From the NCBI GenBank assembly GCA_003223135.1, contig QHXX01000036.1, forward strand, positions 1 to 37,720: a stretch of DNA of 37,720 nucleotides, in the 5' to 3' direction. The notes beneath the pieces were generated by a model. That model saw only the letters and a list, made by a program, of their open reading frames with translations. It ran no database searches and had not been told where the DNA came from. Each line of letters begins with the position of its first letter. Position 1 is the first letter of the stretch. Shown one piece after another: positions 16,377 to 25,645 of the stretch. This stretch comes from Acidobacteriota bacterium. GTDB lineage: Bacteria > Acidobacteriota > Polarisedimenticolia > Gp22-AA2. Position numbers and translations under genes: made by a program.

Positions 16377-17041
16377 AGGGCGTACCCCACGCCGCTGACG
16401 GTGACGAGGTAGCGCGGGCTGGCCGGATCCTCCTCGATTTTCCGGCGCAGGCGATGAACGAGCTGCTTCAGGAGCTGGCGATCGCCCAGGCCGCGGTTGC
16501 CCCAGACGTGCGACGTCAGCCTGTCGAGCGGCAGGGTGTGGCCGCCGTTCGCCAGCAGGAGCTGCAGGAGGCGGGCCTCGAGATTGGTCAGGCGCGCCGG
16601 TGCTTTGCCACGCACCCGCACCGACTGCTTCTCGAGGTCGAGTACGAGGTCGCCCGACGCCAGCGGCGCCGGCCGCTCGACCCCGGCGCGACGCAGCAGG
16701 GCCCGCACCCGCGCCAGGAGCGTGCGCGGGCTGAACGGCTTGGCCAGGTAGTCGTCGGCCCCGAGGTCCAGACCCCGGACCTGGTCCTCCTCGGCCGAGC
16801 GCACGGTGAGCATCATGACCGGTGACGTGGACCCGCCGGCGCGGATCCGCTTCAGGACATCGAAACCGTTCAGGCGCGGCATGTTCACGTCGAGGATCGC
16901 GAGATCGGGTCTCTCGCGATCGAAGGCCTCGAGGGCCGACGGACCATCCTGGGCCTCGACGATCAGGTAGCCGGCCTGGCGCAGGGCGAAGGCGATAAGA
17001 CGGAGGAGCTCCAGGTCGTCGTCGACCACGAGGATCTTCAT
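16352..17041 (-). CDS. OmpR/PhoB-type response regulator
   Basis: This 229-residue regulator has a receiver domain (1-118) with acidic DDD at 7-9, phospho-acceptor Asp51 (LAILDVNMP), the Thr in MMLTVRS and the Lys in LAKPFSP. A winged-helix DNA-binding domain (about 130-225) ends in VSGVGYALYPSPEKA. Its ATG overlaps the stop of the histidine kinase gene as ATGA, so the pair is co-translated. As the last gene of a run of seven minus-strand genes beginning with the sulfate importer, it may control that uptake operon or the redox genes converging on it; this is inference. Confidence 0.93.
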   Translation of the reverse strand: MKILVVDDDLELLRLIAFALRQAGYLIVEAQDGPSALEAFDRERPDLAILDVNMPRLNGFDVLKRIRAGGSTSPVMMLTVRSAEEDQVRGLDLGADDYLAKPFSPRTLLARVRALLRRAGVERPAPLASGDLVLDLEKQSVRVRGKAPARLTNLEARLLQLLLANGGHTLPLDRLTSHVWGNRGLGDRQLLKQLVHRLRRKIEEDPASPRYLVTVSGVGYALYPSPEKA

Positions 17042-19179
17042 CGCTCCGCTCCAGCCGGAAGGATCACGCACATGCGGGTGCCCGCGGCGCCATCGCGGTC
17101 CCGGGCCGCCACGCGCCCGCCATGCCTCTCGACGATCGACTTCACGATGAACAATCCGAGACCCATGCCGCTCTCCCGCGGCTCCTCTCCCGGGGAGCGC
17201 ATGAACCGCTCGAACAGGCGGTCGCCGGCCTCCGGCGGCAGACCCGGTCCCTCGTCCTCGACCCACAGGACGAGGTCGGCGTCCCGCACTTCACCGCCGA
17301 TGCCGATGGTGGAGCCGGCCGGCGCAAACTTGTTGGCGTTGGCCAGGAGGTTGACCAGAACCTGCACCAGCCGCGGCGCGTCGCCGCTCACGGCCGGCAG
17401 TGGGTACGGCAGATCGACGCTCAGTTTCTGATCACGCAGGGCCAGGAGCGGGGCCGCCAGATCGACGGCCTCGTCGACCACCTCGTCGATCGCCACCGGC
17501 CGTCGCCGGATCGAGTCGTGCCCGGCGTCGATCCGGACGCTCTCCAGGAGGTTGTCGATGAGCTGGGTGAGGCGCAAGGTGCCGCGCTCGAGCGACAGGA
17601 CGAGATCGCGCGCCTCCTCCGGCTTCAGCTCGCCGAGCCGGTCGCGCAGAAGCTCGATGGACGCGAGCTGGGCCGTGAGCGGTGTCCTGAACTCGTGCGT
17701 GATGTTCGCGAGCACGGTATCGCGCAGACGGCGGGTCGCCTCGACCTCGGTCTCGTCGCGGATCACCTGGAACTGCCGCGCGCCTTCGACCGGGGCGCCC
17801 GCGCCCGCGACGTCGCCGTCCCTTTCCATGTCGGCCGGGGCGCTGGTGATGACGACACTGCGGCGCTCGCCCGAGAGCAGCAGCAGGTCCTCCGTGGCGC
17901 GGGCGCTGCCGCGGAAACGGGCGTGCACGATCGGGCAGCGGTCCTCGCAGGGGCGCACCCCTTCCGGACCCTGCGGGTTCAGGACGTCGCCGCAGAACCG
18001 GCCGATCGCCTCCTCAGGCCGCAGGCCGACGATCGCCGCGGCCTGCGGGTTCAGATACCGTATGCGCCGCTCGCGGTCCACCGAGAAGACCCCTTCCACG
18101 ATTCCGGTGACGATCGCCTCCGCCTCCCGCTGCCGACGGCGCAGCTCGGCCGTCAGTTGCAGGAGGTGGCCGCGCATCTCTTCCATCGTCGAGGCCAGGG
18201 CGCCGATCTCGGCGCCGGGGACGCGCGGTATCGGGGTCGACAGGTCGCCCCAGCCGATGCGCGCCGAGGCAGAGGTCAAGGCCTCGAGCGGCCGGACCAG
18301 CCGCCGCCCCACCAGGACGCTGAACAGGGCCGCCAGGCCCCCGACCAGAAGGGCGATCAGCAGGAGGGACCGATTGAAGCGGCGCTGCGCCGGCAGAAGC
18401 CCTGCGGTCGGCAGCCCGGTTTCGACCAGGCCGACGACCTCGCCGCTCGGACCGCGCAGCGGCTGGACGGCGAGGTACAGCCCGGCGTCGTCGAGCCGCT
18501 CGGCGACCGGCTCCTCCGTGTCGAGCGCCCGCGCCCGCAGCGACCCCTGCGGTGCCTCCAGGAACGCCTGCTGGCGATCCAGGATGGTCACCGGCAGCCC
18601 GGCCTGCCGGGACGTGGCGCGCACGAAGGTCTCGTCGAGGACCAGGGCCGTGACCACCGTGGTCTGCGGCGCCGACGGCACCGCGGCCCGGGCGCCGAGG
18701 ACGAGCGGCCCGTCGCCGGCCGGGCGCAGGACGAACCGATCATCCGCGCCGCGCGGCAGCCGCGCGATGGCGCCCCAGGGGACGGCACCGCCGTCGCGCG
18801 CCAGCGGATCGCCTTCGAGGAGCACGGCGCAACCCGACAGGTTGTTCGTCCGCCTGAACCGCGCGAACAGGTCTTGAAGACCCGCCGTGTCGCGCTCCTG
18901 CACGAGTCTTCCGAGGATCGGGCTCTGGGCCAGGAGACGGGCGGAGACCCGCAGCTCCTCGCCGGCGCGCTCGATGGCTCGCAGCGCGTTCGAAGACGCG
19001 AGGCTCACGCGGGCGAGCGCCTGCTCGTCGGTGAGCCGCCGCAGGAGGCCGGCGGCCGCCGCCACCAGGCAGAGGACGGCCGCGGCCACCAGGCCGACGT
19101 TGACCGCGGTCAGGACGGTCCCCAGGCTCAGGCGGCGCGTCGGCTCACGGTTCGCGGCGGCGCGGTCGTGATTGCGCAT
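17038..19179 (-). CDS. Membrane sensor histidine kinase with HAMP and cysteine-bearing PAS domains
   Basis: The 713-residue kinase has TM1 near 22-46, a periplasmic sensor of about 220 residues, TM2 near 273-293, HAMP, PAS (about 360-475), HisKA with His495 (ITHEFRTPL) and HATPase_c with N box (NLLANANKFAP), DEGPGL and GMGLGLF. The PAS domain carries a spaced cysteine set (RFCGDVLNP, then RPCEDRCP), as in some NtrC-linked kinases, which could sense redox state or metal; this is inference. It lies 27 bp after cysW and overlaps the response regulator start. The ligand of the periplasmic domain is unknown. Confidence 0.92.
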   Translation of the reverse strand: MRNHDRAAANREPTRRLSLGTVLTAVNVGLVAAAVLCLVAAAAGLLRRLTDEQALARVSLASSNALRAIERAGEELRVSARLLAQSPILGRLVQERDTAGLQDLFARFRRTNNLSGCAVLLEGDPLARDGGAVPWGAIARLPRGADDRFVLRPAGDGPLVLGARAAVPSAPQTTVVTALVLDETFVRATSRQAGLPVTILDRQQAFLEAPQGSLRARALDTEEPVAERLDDAGLYLAVQPLRGPSGEVVGLVETGLPTAGLLPAQRRFNRSLLLIALLVGGLAALFSVLVGRRLVRPLEALTSASARIGWGDLSTPIPRVPGAEIGALASTMEEMRGHLLQLTAELRRRQREAEAIVTGIVEGVFSVDRERRIRYLNPQAAAIVGLRPEEAIGRFCGDVLNPQGPEGVRPCEDRCPIVHARFRGSARATEDLLLLSGERRSVVITSAPADMERDGDVAGAGAPVEGARQFQVIRDETEVEATRRLRDTVLANITHEFRTPLTAQLASIELLRDRLGELKPEEARDLVLSLERGTLRLTQLIDNLLESVRIDAGHDSIRRRPVAIDEVVDEAVDLAAPLLALRDQKLSVDLPYPLPAVSGDAPRLVQVLVNLLANANKFAPAGSTIGIGGEVRDADLVLWVEDEGPGLPPEAGDRLFERFMRSPGEEPRESGMGLGLFIVKSIVERHGGRVAARDRDGAAGTRMCVILPAGAER

Positions 19180-19206
19180 GCCTCATGATACTAGGTAGGG
19201 CCCGTA

Positions 19207-20088
19207 TCACTCTCCTCCCCGCTCCTGATCCGCGGGCGCCAGCCTCGCGCCTGGCGCAGCCAGCACGACGCGCCGTCCCGACCGCCACTCGACCAGCCCC
19301 TTGATGACGAGAGTCGCCAGGGCCAGGAGCGTCAGGAGGGAGGCGACCGCGAACGAGGCCGCGAACTGGTATTCGTTGTAAAGGATCTCGACGTGCAGCG
19401 GGATAGTGTTGGTGACGCCGCGAATGTGCCCGGAGACGACGGACACGGCGCCGAACTCTCCCATGGCGCGCGCGGCGCACAGGACGACGCCGTACAGGAG
19501 TCCCCACTTGATCTTAGGCAGGCTGATCCGGAAGAACGTCTGCCACCCGCCGGATCCCAGCGTCAGGGCCGCCTCCTCCTCGTCGTTTCCCTGCGACTGC
19601 ATCAGGGGGATCAGCTCGCGGGCGACGAGCGGGAACGTGACGAAGATCGTGGCGAGCACGATCCCCGGCAGCGCGAAGATGACCCGGATGCCGCGCGCCA
19701 TCAGGGTGGGTCCGACGAGCCCGTGCGCGCCGAAGAGCAGGACGAAGATCATCCCCGAGATGACCGGCGAGACGCTGAACGGCAGGTCGATCAGGGTCGT
19801 CAGAAGATTCTTCCCCTTGAAATCAAATTTGGCGATCGCCCAGGCCGCCGCCACGCCGAACGCCGCGTTGAGCGGCACGACGATGGCGGCGGTGATCAGG
19901 GTCAGCCGGATCGCGGCCAGCGCCACCGGCTCCCCCACCGCGGCGAGGTAGCCCCCGATCCCCTTCCTCAGTGCCTCGACGAACACCACCACGAGCGGCA
20001 GGAACAGGAAGAGCACCAGGAAGGCGAGCGCCGCGCCGGTCAGGGTCCAGCGCACGGCGCGCGGTTCGGTGAGGTAGCGTGGACGCAT
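19207..20088 (-). CDS. cysW: Sulfate/thiosulfate ABC transporter permease CysW
   Basis: The 293-residue inner-membrane permease has six predicted helices and the EAA-loop region ([23 protein letters not shown]) that docks on the ATPase. CysW-specific sequence includes [20 protein letters not shown] and [19 protein letters not shown]. With CysT it forms the channel for sulfate, and in relatives also thiosulfate or selenate. It follows cysT by 16 bp. Confidence 0.94.
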   Translation of the reverse strand: MRPRYLTEPRAVRWTLTGAALAFLVLFLFLPLVVVFVEALRKGIGGYLAAVGEPVALAAIRLTLITAAIVVPLNAAFGVAAAWAIAKFDFKGKNLLTTLIDLPFSVSPVISGMIFVLLFGAHGLVGPTLMARGIRVIFALPGIVLATIFVTFPLVARELIPLMQSQGNDEEEAALTLGSGGWQTFFRISLPKIKWGLLYGVVLCAARAMGEFGAVSVVSGHIRGVTNTIPLHVEILYNEYQFAASFAVASLLTLLALATLVIKGLVEWRSGRRVVLAAPGARLAPADQERGGE

Positions 20089-20104
20089 CGGCTCGTGCTC
20101 TCCT

Positions 20105-20944
20105 TCAGGCCGCCGGCTGGCTCGCCCGCTGCCGCAGCGCCATGGCGTTGATCACCAGCAGGAGGCCGAACGAGGCGAGGAGGAACACCAGTGCGATCGC
20201 CGTCGCCCCTGCGTAATCGAACTGTTCCAGCTTGGTCATGATCAGAAGCGGCGTGATCTCTGAGCGCATCGGCATGTTGCCGGCGATGAAGATCACCGAG
20301 CCGTACTCCCCCAGCGCCCGGGCGAAGGCCAGGGTGAACCCCGTCAGGGTCGCCGGCAGGATCTCCGGCAGGATGACCCGCAGGAAGGTCTGCAGGCGGG
20401 AGGCGCCCAGGCTGGCGGCGGCTCCCTCCACCTGGATGTCGAGATCGCGCAGCACCGGCTGCACGGTCCGCACGACGAACGGCAGACCGATGAAGGTCAG
20501 GGCGACGACGATGCCGAGCGGCGTGTAGGCGACCTTGATCCCGCGAGGCTCCAGATACTGTCCGATCCAGCCGTTCCCCGCGTAAAAGGTCGTGAGGACG
20601 ATCCCCGCCACGGCCGTCGGCAAGGCGAAGGGCAGGTCGACCAGCCCGTCGACCAGCCTCTTCCCGGGAAAGTCGTACCGTTCGAGGACCCAGGCGACCA
20701 AAAGGCCGAACACGGCGTTGATCAGCGCCGCCATGAAGGAGGCGTAGAAGCTGAGGCGATAGGCGGCCAGCGTGCGGGGTGCCGTGACCGTATCCCAGAA
20801 CTGTCCCCAGGTCAGAGTGGCGGTCTTGAGCAGGATCGTCGACAGGGGGATCAGGACGATGAGACCCAGATACGTCAGCGTGAACCCCATCGACAGTCCG
20901 AACCCCGGCAGGACGCTGCCGCGCCGCGTTCCACCTTCCGCCAT
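20105..20944 (-). CDS. cysT: Sulfate/thiosulfate ABC transporter permease CysT (CysU)
   Basis: The 279-residue permease is the partner of CysW. It shows [21 protein letters not shown], the EAA-type loop ([23 protein letters not shown]) and [18 protein letters not shown], all typical of CysT. The ATG at 20944 is chosen because GGGGAGGTGAGG sits directly upstream and the sulfate-binding protein stop lies 4 bp before it; an in-frame start 13 codons earlier would overlap that gene. Confidence 0.94.
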   Translation of the reverse strand: MAEGGTRRGSVLPGFGLSMGFTLTYLGLIVLIPLSTILLKTATLTWGQFWDTVTAPRTLAAYRLSFYASFMAALINAVFGLLVAWVLERYDFPGKRLVDGLVDLPFALPTAVAGIVLTTFYAGNGWIGQYLEPRGIKVAYTPLGIVVALTFIGLPFVVRTVQPVLRDLDIQVEGAAASLGASRLQTFLRVILPEILPATLTGFTLAFARALGEYGSVIFIAGNMPMRSEITPLLIMTKLEQFDYAGATAIALVFLLASFGLLLVINAMALRQRASQPAA

Positions 20945-20948
20945 CGCC

Positions 20949-21992
20949 TCACCTCCCCGGCTGATAGATCTGGTCGAAGACACCGCCGTCGGCGAAGTGC
21001 GTCTTCTGCGCCTGGGACCAGCCGCCGGCGGCCTCGTCGATCGTGAACAGCGTCAGTTTAGGGAACTGGTCGGCGTATTTCGCCGCCATCGCCTCGAGAC
21101 GCGGGCGGTAGTAGTGCCGGGCCGCGATCTCCTGCCCCTCGGTCGTGTACAGGTATTCGAGGTAAGCCTGGGCGACTGCCCTGGTCTTGTGCTTCGCGGC
21201 AACCCGGTCGACCACGGCGACCGGCGGCTCGGCCAGGATGCTGACGGAGGGGGCCACGATCTCGAACCTCCCCTTCCCCAGCTCCCGCGACGCCAGGATC
21301 GCCTCGTTCTCCCAGGCGATGAGCACGTCGCCGATGCCCCGCTCGACGAAGGTCACGGTCGCGCCGCGCGCGCCGGTGTCGAGGACCGGCACGTTCCTGT
21401 ACAGGCGTGTGACGAAATCCTTCGCCTTGGCCTCGTCGCCTCCGTACCGCTTCCGGGCGTAGCCCCAGGCGGCCAGGTAGTTCCAGCGAGCCCCGCCCGA
21501 GGTCTTCGGGTTGGGGCTGACCACCGAGATGCCCGGCTTCACGAGGTCGTCCCAGTCCTTGATACCCTTCGGGTTTCCCTTGCGCACCAGGAGCACGATG
21601 GTCGAGGTGTAGGGGGCGCTGTTGTTCGGCAGTCGCGTCTGCCAGTTGCGCGGCATGAGACCCGACTGGGCGATGGCGTCGATGTCGTACGCCAGGGCCA
21701 GCGTCACCACGTCGGCCTCGAGCCCGTCGATCACGGCGCGCGCCTGCTTGCCGGAGCCGCCGTGTGACTGGTTGATCGCGATGTTTTCCCCGCTCTTCCC
21801 CTTCCAGTACTTCGCGAAGGCGGCGTTGAAGTCCTGGTACAGCTCTCGCGTCGGATCGTAGGAGACGTTGAGCAGTGTGCCGTCCGCCCGCGCCGGCCAC
21901 GTGAGGAGGAGTCCCGCGGCGACCGACAGCACGGTCAGAGTCCGGCCAAGCGCTTTCCTGGATATCGTCGAATCCTCCTTGGGTGCGATCAT
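20949..21992 (-). CDS. Periplasmic sulfate-binding protein
   Basis: This 347-residue Sbp/CysP-family protein delivers sulfate to CysTW. After a signal peptide (ending about TWPARADG) come the family signatures [15 protein letters not shown] and [20 protein letters not shown], followed by [10 protein letters not shown] and [19 protein letters not shown]. The annotated ATG at 21992 has a poor ribosome site. A perfect AAGGAGGA (21973-21980) instead stands 7 nt before an in-frame ATA (residue 10), from which a normal-length signal peptide would begin. Either a rare AUA start is used or the original start mutated. Confidence 0.94.
   Translation of the reverse strand: MIAPKEDSTISRKALGRTLTVLSVAAGLLLTWPARADGTLLNVSYDPTRELYQDFNAAFAKYWKGKSGENIAINQSHGGSGKQARAVIDGLEADVVTLALAYDIDAIAQSGLMPRNWQTRLPNNSAPYTSTIVLLVRKGNPKGIKDWDDLVKPGISVVSPNPKTSGGARWNYLAAWGYARKRYGGDEAKAKDFVTRLYRNVPVLDTGARGATVTFVERGIGDVLIAWENEAILASRELGKGRFEIVAPSVSILAEPPVAVVDRVAAKHKTRAVAQAYLEYLYTTEGQEIAARHYYRPRLEAMAAKYADQFPKLTLFTIDEAAGGWSQAQKTHFADGGVFDQIYQPGR
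21973..21980 (-). promoter_or_regulatory. Strong ribosome binding site positioned for an ATA codon
   Basis: On the minus strand AAGGAGGA is followed after TTCGACG (7 nt) by ATA at 21965-21963, in frame with the sulfate-binding protein. This is the best ribosome site of the operon, yet no ATG, GTG or TTG is at the right distance. The only upstream start is ATG 21992, before the site. Confidence 0.5.
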
Positions 21993-22005
21993 GACCGGTG
22001 CCCGC

Positions 22006-23424
22006 TCAGAACGAGATTTGGAACCGGTCGAGGAGGACCTTCTCGTCCTCCCGGTCGCCCGCCGCGTCACCGCCGCTGAACCGGGTCTGGATGTAGTCGA
22101 GCATCAGCTTGACGTTGCGACTCGCGTACCAGTTGAATCCGACGCCGCGCTCCCGCGCTTCGCTCGCGGCCGTCGCCGGGTCGGCGTAGACCGTGAAGGC
22201 CTTGTCGTCGACCTTCAGCGCAGAGGCGCGGGCGACGATCTCGAAGGCGCCCCAGGCATGGCCCGCCGGGTCGAACGGCCGCTTCGGCGCGATCCCCTTG
22301 TAGGTCGGCCGATCGTCGCTCAAGGCAAAGATCGCCGTCACCTGCCAGGCCCGGTTCTTGAGATCGTCCCGGCTCGTCGTCCTGCCGACCTCCTGGTACG
22401 ACTCGACGTATTCGGCGAGGGCGCCGAACCGCCCGGCGTACCAGTAGGCCTGCGGAGACACGCGGTAACGCCGCCCGTCGGCGATCGCCGTGTTGGGGAC
22501 TGTTCCGTCCGACCGGTACGAGAAGAAGGTCTGCTGCCCGGATGTCTTGTACGACGGCAGACCGGTGGCGGTGGTCGTCCCCAGGCTGTGACCGTAGGTC
22601 GCCGCCACGCCGAACCCGAGGCTCTGCAGCGACTGCACGGAGGACCTCTTGAACGGCTGGAGGAAGATCCGCGCGGCCGTCTCCTTGCTGTCGTTGGTGT
22701 CAAGATCGACGTTGCCGGCGTCCGGCACGCCGTTGAACACGCCGAGCGCGTAGGAAAAGACGCCCTCGAGAACGTCGCCGTAGAGCTGGAGTCCGACGTC
22801 GCGGTTCGGCACCAGATTGGCCGGCAGGGCGCGCTCGACGAAGACGATGTCGCCGGCCGACTGCAGCCGCTCCAGACCGACGGGAGACTTGAATTTCCCC
22901 GCCCGCAGCCTCATCCATGGCGTGAATCGCCAGTCGACGTAGGCGTCCTGCAGGACCGTCTTCCCCTCGCCGAAGTCCGGCACGATCCGGAAGTCGAAGA
23001 ACTTGCTGACGGTCCCTTCGATGATCGGCCGGGCGCGGCGGAGCTCGAAGGTGTCGGTCGCCGGCTTCACCTGGTCGTCGCCCCAGAAACGTCCGTCCGT
23101 CTGCAGCAGGGCGCGTATCTTCAGCTGATGGGCGCCGTCGGCCGACTTGATGACGAAGCCGTCCTTGCCGGCGACGACCGTGGCGGCGTCCTTCGCCTTG
23201 CCGGCGCTGACTTCCTGCTCGACCTCCTTCTGCCGCTCGAGGATCTTCAGCTTCTGCTCGAGCTCCTCCAGGCGCTTGCGGAGATCGCCGTTGTCTTCGT
23301 CGCCCCGGCCTTCGTCCTGCTTCGGCGGCGTTCCCTGATCGCCCGGGGGCGCGTCCTGGGCCGCGATCCCGCGGCCGAGCACGGGCAGCAGGGCCGCCGT
23401 GAGAACCAAGCGTCTGAACTTCAT
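22006..23424 (-). CDS. Phosphate-selective porin O/P family outer membrane protein
   Basis: The 472-residue product has a signal peptide (1-22, ending GIAAQ). A charged coiled coil follows (about 45-75, [21 protein letters not shown]). The C-terminal 16-strand-type barrel of the OprP/OprO family ends in RFQISF with a terminal Phe, the usual barrel signature for BAM. Such porins favour anions. Placed between the CysA fusion and the sulfate-binding protein, it probably admits sulfate across the outer membrane. GGAGG lies 8 nt before ATG 23424. Confidence 0.9.
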   Translation of the reverse strand: MKFRRLVLTAALLPVLGRGIAAQDAPPGDQGTPPKQDEGRGDEDNGDLRKRLEELEQKLKILERQKEVEQEVSAGKAKDAATVVAGKDGFVIKSADGAHQLKIRALLQTDGRFWGDDQVKPATDTFELRRARPIIEGTVSKFFDFRIVPDFGEGKTVLQDAYVDWRFTPWMRLRAGKFKSPVGLERLQSAGDIVFVERALPANLVPNRDVGLQLYGDVLEGVFSYALGVFNGVPDAGNVDLDTNDSKETAARIFLQPFKRSSVQSLQSLGFGVAATYGHSLGTTTATGLPSYKTSGQQTFFSYRSDGTVPNTAIADGRRYRVSPQAYWYAGRFGALAEYVESYQEVGRTTSRDDLKNRAWQVTAIFALSDDRPTYKGIAPKRPFDPAGHAWGAFEIVARASALKVDDKAFTVYADPATAASEARERGVGFNWYASRNVKLMLDYIQTRFSGGDAAGDREDEKVLLDRFQISF

Positions 23425-23441
23425 GGGAAGACCTCCAGGTG

Positions 23442-25319
23442 TCAGTGCCACCACTCTTCGTAATGCGGCCGCACGATCAGGACGGGGCGGTCGTTCACAT
23501 CGTCGAGCAGGCTGCCGATCACTCCGTTGAGGCTGACCCGGCCCCGGCGGCCGAGAAGGGGCGCGCCCAGGACGAGGAGGCCGTGCTCCTTGTCACGCAT
23601 CTCCGACAGGATCTCGTGGCGCACCATTCCGTAGCGGATGCTGCTTGTCGCCACGACACCGAGGAGCGACAAGGTGCGCGCCCCCGCGGCCAGGAAGCGC
23701 TCGGCCTGGCGGACGGCGTGCGCGTCGCCCTTGTCCGGCAACACGGTCAGGATGGTGGCCTCGGCCCCCAGGTGCCGCACCAGCCGCCCAGCGAACAGGA
23801 CGTCCTCCTTGGCGGGCTCGCCCACCGTGACGCAGATCAGGGCGCGCGTCGGCACCGGCCCGGAGCCGGGCACCAGCAGGAGATTGTGATCGCCGGCCCG
23901 CAGGAGCCGCTCCGACAGCTCCACCCGGCCCCGCGCCGGCATCCCCTGCACGACCAGGTCGTAATGCTGACGTGACGCTTCCACGGCGACCGCCTCGGCC
24001 GGCGGATCGGGAGAGGCCACCGTCTCGACCGCCGCCAGGCCGCTGCCGATCCACTCCCGGACCCGCTGCAGCTCGCCCTCGGTCTGACCTCCGGCTGCGC
24101 CGTGGCCGAGCACCGTGACCCGCGCGTGCGACAGGCGCGCCACCTGCGCGCCCATTTCCAGGGCGGCGCGCGCCCCGGGCGAACCGTCGGCGACCATCAG
24201 GAAGCTCAGGCCGGGGTGGGTCAGTGCGTGGACGCGCCTCACGCCCACCCAGGCGGCGTCGCCCGGGCGCAGCGGGAAGCGGCGCGCCTGGTGCTGCGAG
24301 CGCCACGCTTCCACGAGAACGAAATCGCCGCCGAAGGGCGCGGGAGGCGAGATCGGCCGGACTCCCTGCAGCTTCGGGAGGCGGAGCCGCAGGCGCTCGA
24401 ACGACCCGTTGAAGCCGCTCTCCTCGACAAGCGCCTGGCCGAGGAGCGGCCAGCCGAGCGCCTCCGCCGACGTCTTCACCGCGACGTCCTCCGGCCGGAA
24501 CAGGACCTGGACGCGCCGCGCCTCGCCTACCGCCGCCGGCCGCGTGCTCAGGGGAAAGTGCACCGGCCCGAGCCGCACCCCGTCGCGCGTCACCTCGCCG
24601 ACCATCAGGTTGGCCGTCCCGAGAAAGGTGGCCACGAACTCGGTCTGCGGGCGCAGGTACAGCTCGTTCGGGGGGCCGACCTCCAAGAGCCGGCCGAAAT
24701 TCATCACGCCCATGCGGTCCGCCAGCTCGAAGGCCTCCTCCTGATCGTGCGTGACGAAGATGGTGGTGATCCTGAGCTCGCGCTGGATGCTGTGGACCGT
24801 GCGGCGCAGCTCCGTGCGGATGCGCGCATCGAGCGCCCCGAACGGCTCGTCCAAAAGCAACACCTCCGGGCGGTGCGCCAGGGCGCGCGCCAGGGCGACG
24901 CGCTGCTGCTGCCCTCCCGAGAGCTGCGTGGGGAAGCGGCTGCCCAGGCCCGCGAGACCCACCAGCTCCAGAAGCTCGTCGCGCCGCCGCCGACGCTCGG
25001 CCGCCGGCACGGTGCGGATCCGCAGGGGAAACTCGATGTTCTCCGCCACCGACATGTGGCGGAACAGGGCGTAGTTCTGGAACACCAGGCCGATGCCGCG
25101 CGCCTGCGGCGGCAGGTGCGTCACCTCCCGCCCGTGCAGGACGATGCGTCCGCCGTCGGTGTCCACCAGGCCGGCGATCATCCGCAGAAGAGTGCTCTTG
25201 CCGCTGCCGCTCGGCCCCAGGAGGACGAAGAACTCCCCGTCGGCCACTTCCAGCGACATGTTGTTCACGACCGGATGGCCTTCGTAGCGCTTCAGCAGCT
25301 GGTCCAGGACGATCGACAT
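23442..25319 (-). CDS. cysA: Sulfate-type ABC ATPase (CysA) fused to two universal stress protein domains
   Basis: Residues 1-235 form an ABC ATPase driving sulfate import: Walker A GPSGSGKST (35-43), Q-loop Gln81, signature LSGGQ (133-137), Walker B LLLDEP (154-159), His191. A TOBE-like regulatory region follows (about 240-365). Then come two UspA-like domains, about 371-487 (LSFLMVADGSPGARAALEMG, DLVVQGMPARG) and 491-617 (TRALICVTVGEPAKEDVLFA, GLLVLGAPLLGRRGRVSLNG, IGSLL). Ordinary CysA ends near 350 residues, so the 625-residue length reflects this extra module. Usp domains bind ATP/AMP and respond to stress; here they may tie transport to energy state, as inference. ATG 25319 is chosen because ABC homology starts there. 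Confidence 0.92.
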   Translation of the reverse strand: MSIVLDQLLKRYEGHPVVNNMSLEVADGEFFVLLGPSGSGKSTLLRMIAGLVDTDGGRIVLHGREVTHLPPQARGIGLVFQNYALFRHMSVAENIEFPLRIRTVPAAERRRRRDELLELVGLAGLGSRFPTQLSGGQQQRVALARALAHRPEVLLLDEPFGALDARIRTELRRTVHSIQRELRITTIFVTHDQEEAFELADRMGVMNFGRLLEVGPPNELYLRPQTEFVATFLGTANLMVGEVTRDGVRLGPVHFPLSTRPAAVGEARRVQVLFRPEDVAVKTSAEALGWPLLGQALVEESGFNGSFERLRLRLPKLQGVRPISPPAPFGGDFVLVEAWRSQHQARRFPLRPGDAAWVGVRRVHALTHPGLSFLMVADGSPGARAALEMGAQVARLSHARVTVLGHGAAGGQTEGELQRVREWIGSGLAAVETVASPDPPAEAVAVEASRQHYDLVVQGMPARGRVELSERLLRAGDHNLLLVPGSGPVPTRALICVTVGEPAKEDVLFAGRLVRHLGAEATILTVLPDKGDAHAVRQAERFLAAGARTLSLLGVVATSSIRYGMVRHEILSEMRDKEHGLLVLGAPLLGRRGRVSLNGVIGSLLDDVNDRPVLIVRPHYEEWWH

Positions 25320-25645
25320 GGCCTCACGACACCAGGGAGCTGCCCGCTGGACGGGATCCCTGGTTCCAGGGAGGTGACACGCGAGCCGCACCGCTGTCAC
25401 CGGCCGGAGGCCGGGCCAGCCACCCCGGAGAGGGGTGCGCCCGCGCCCGGCGCTTCACCGCGGATGAGGCCCGCTTTCGCCTTCCAGCGTGTTCCGTTGT
25501 TCCGGGGGGGAATGTACCGGATGGAGGTCTCAATGTCGGTCGCGGAGTGGTGACGGGGCCGCGATCAAGACGATACTGTGAGGAACACCCGCGGCCTGGG
25601 GCTATCATGGGGCGCCCGGAGCGACCCCGGGCTCGTCAGGCCCTG
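25320..25645. other. Divergent intergenic region between cysA and the MFS gene
   Basis: About 325 bp with no convincing gene. The cysA-proximal 100 bp form a heavily structured leader, described separately. The remainder should hold the promoters of both operons, but I saw no clear -35/-10 pair. The MFS frame stays open upstream to 25547 with alternative starts at 25607 and 25547. Confidence 0.5.
25332..25414 (-). promoter_or_regulatory. Structured 5' leader of the sulfate operon with alternative hairpins
   Basis: In transcript order: a 6-bp hairpin CCGGCC-GGA-GGCCGG (25414-25400); a 6-bp stem GTGACA/TGTCAC (25400-25374); then three short elements, TCCCTGG (25372-25366), CCAGGGA (25363-25357) and TCCCTGG (25338-25332). 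The middle element can pair with the first or, by 7 bp, with the last, but not both. The last ends just upstream of the cysA ribosome site. This is the pattern of a switchable leader; no known riboswitch core was recognised. Confidence 0.4.

Noticed and set aside
25320..25480. A SAM-type riboswitch before the sulfate operon
   Set aside because: The GGTGGC and CTGGCCC words look suggestive, but the order of conserved blocks and the kink-turn/pseudoknot elements of SAM-I are absent.
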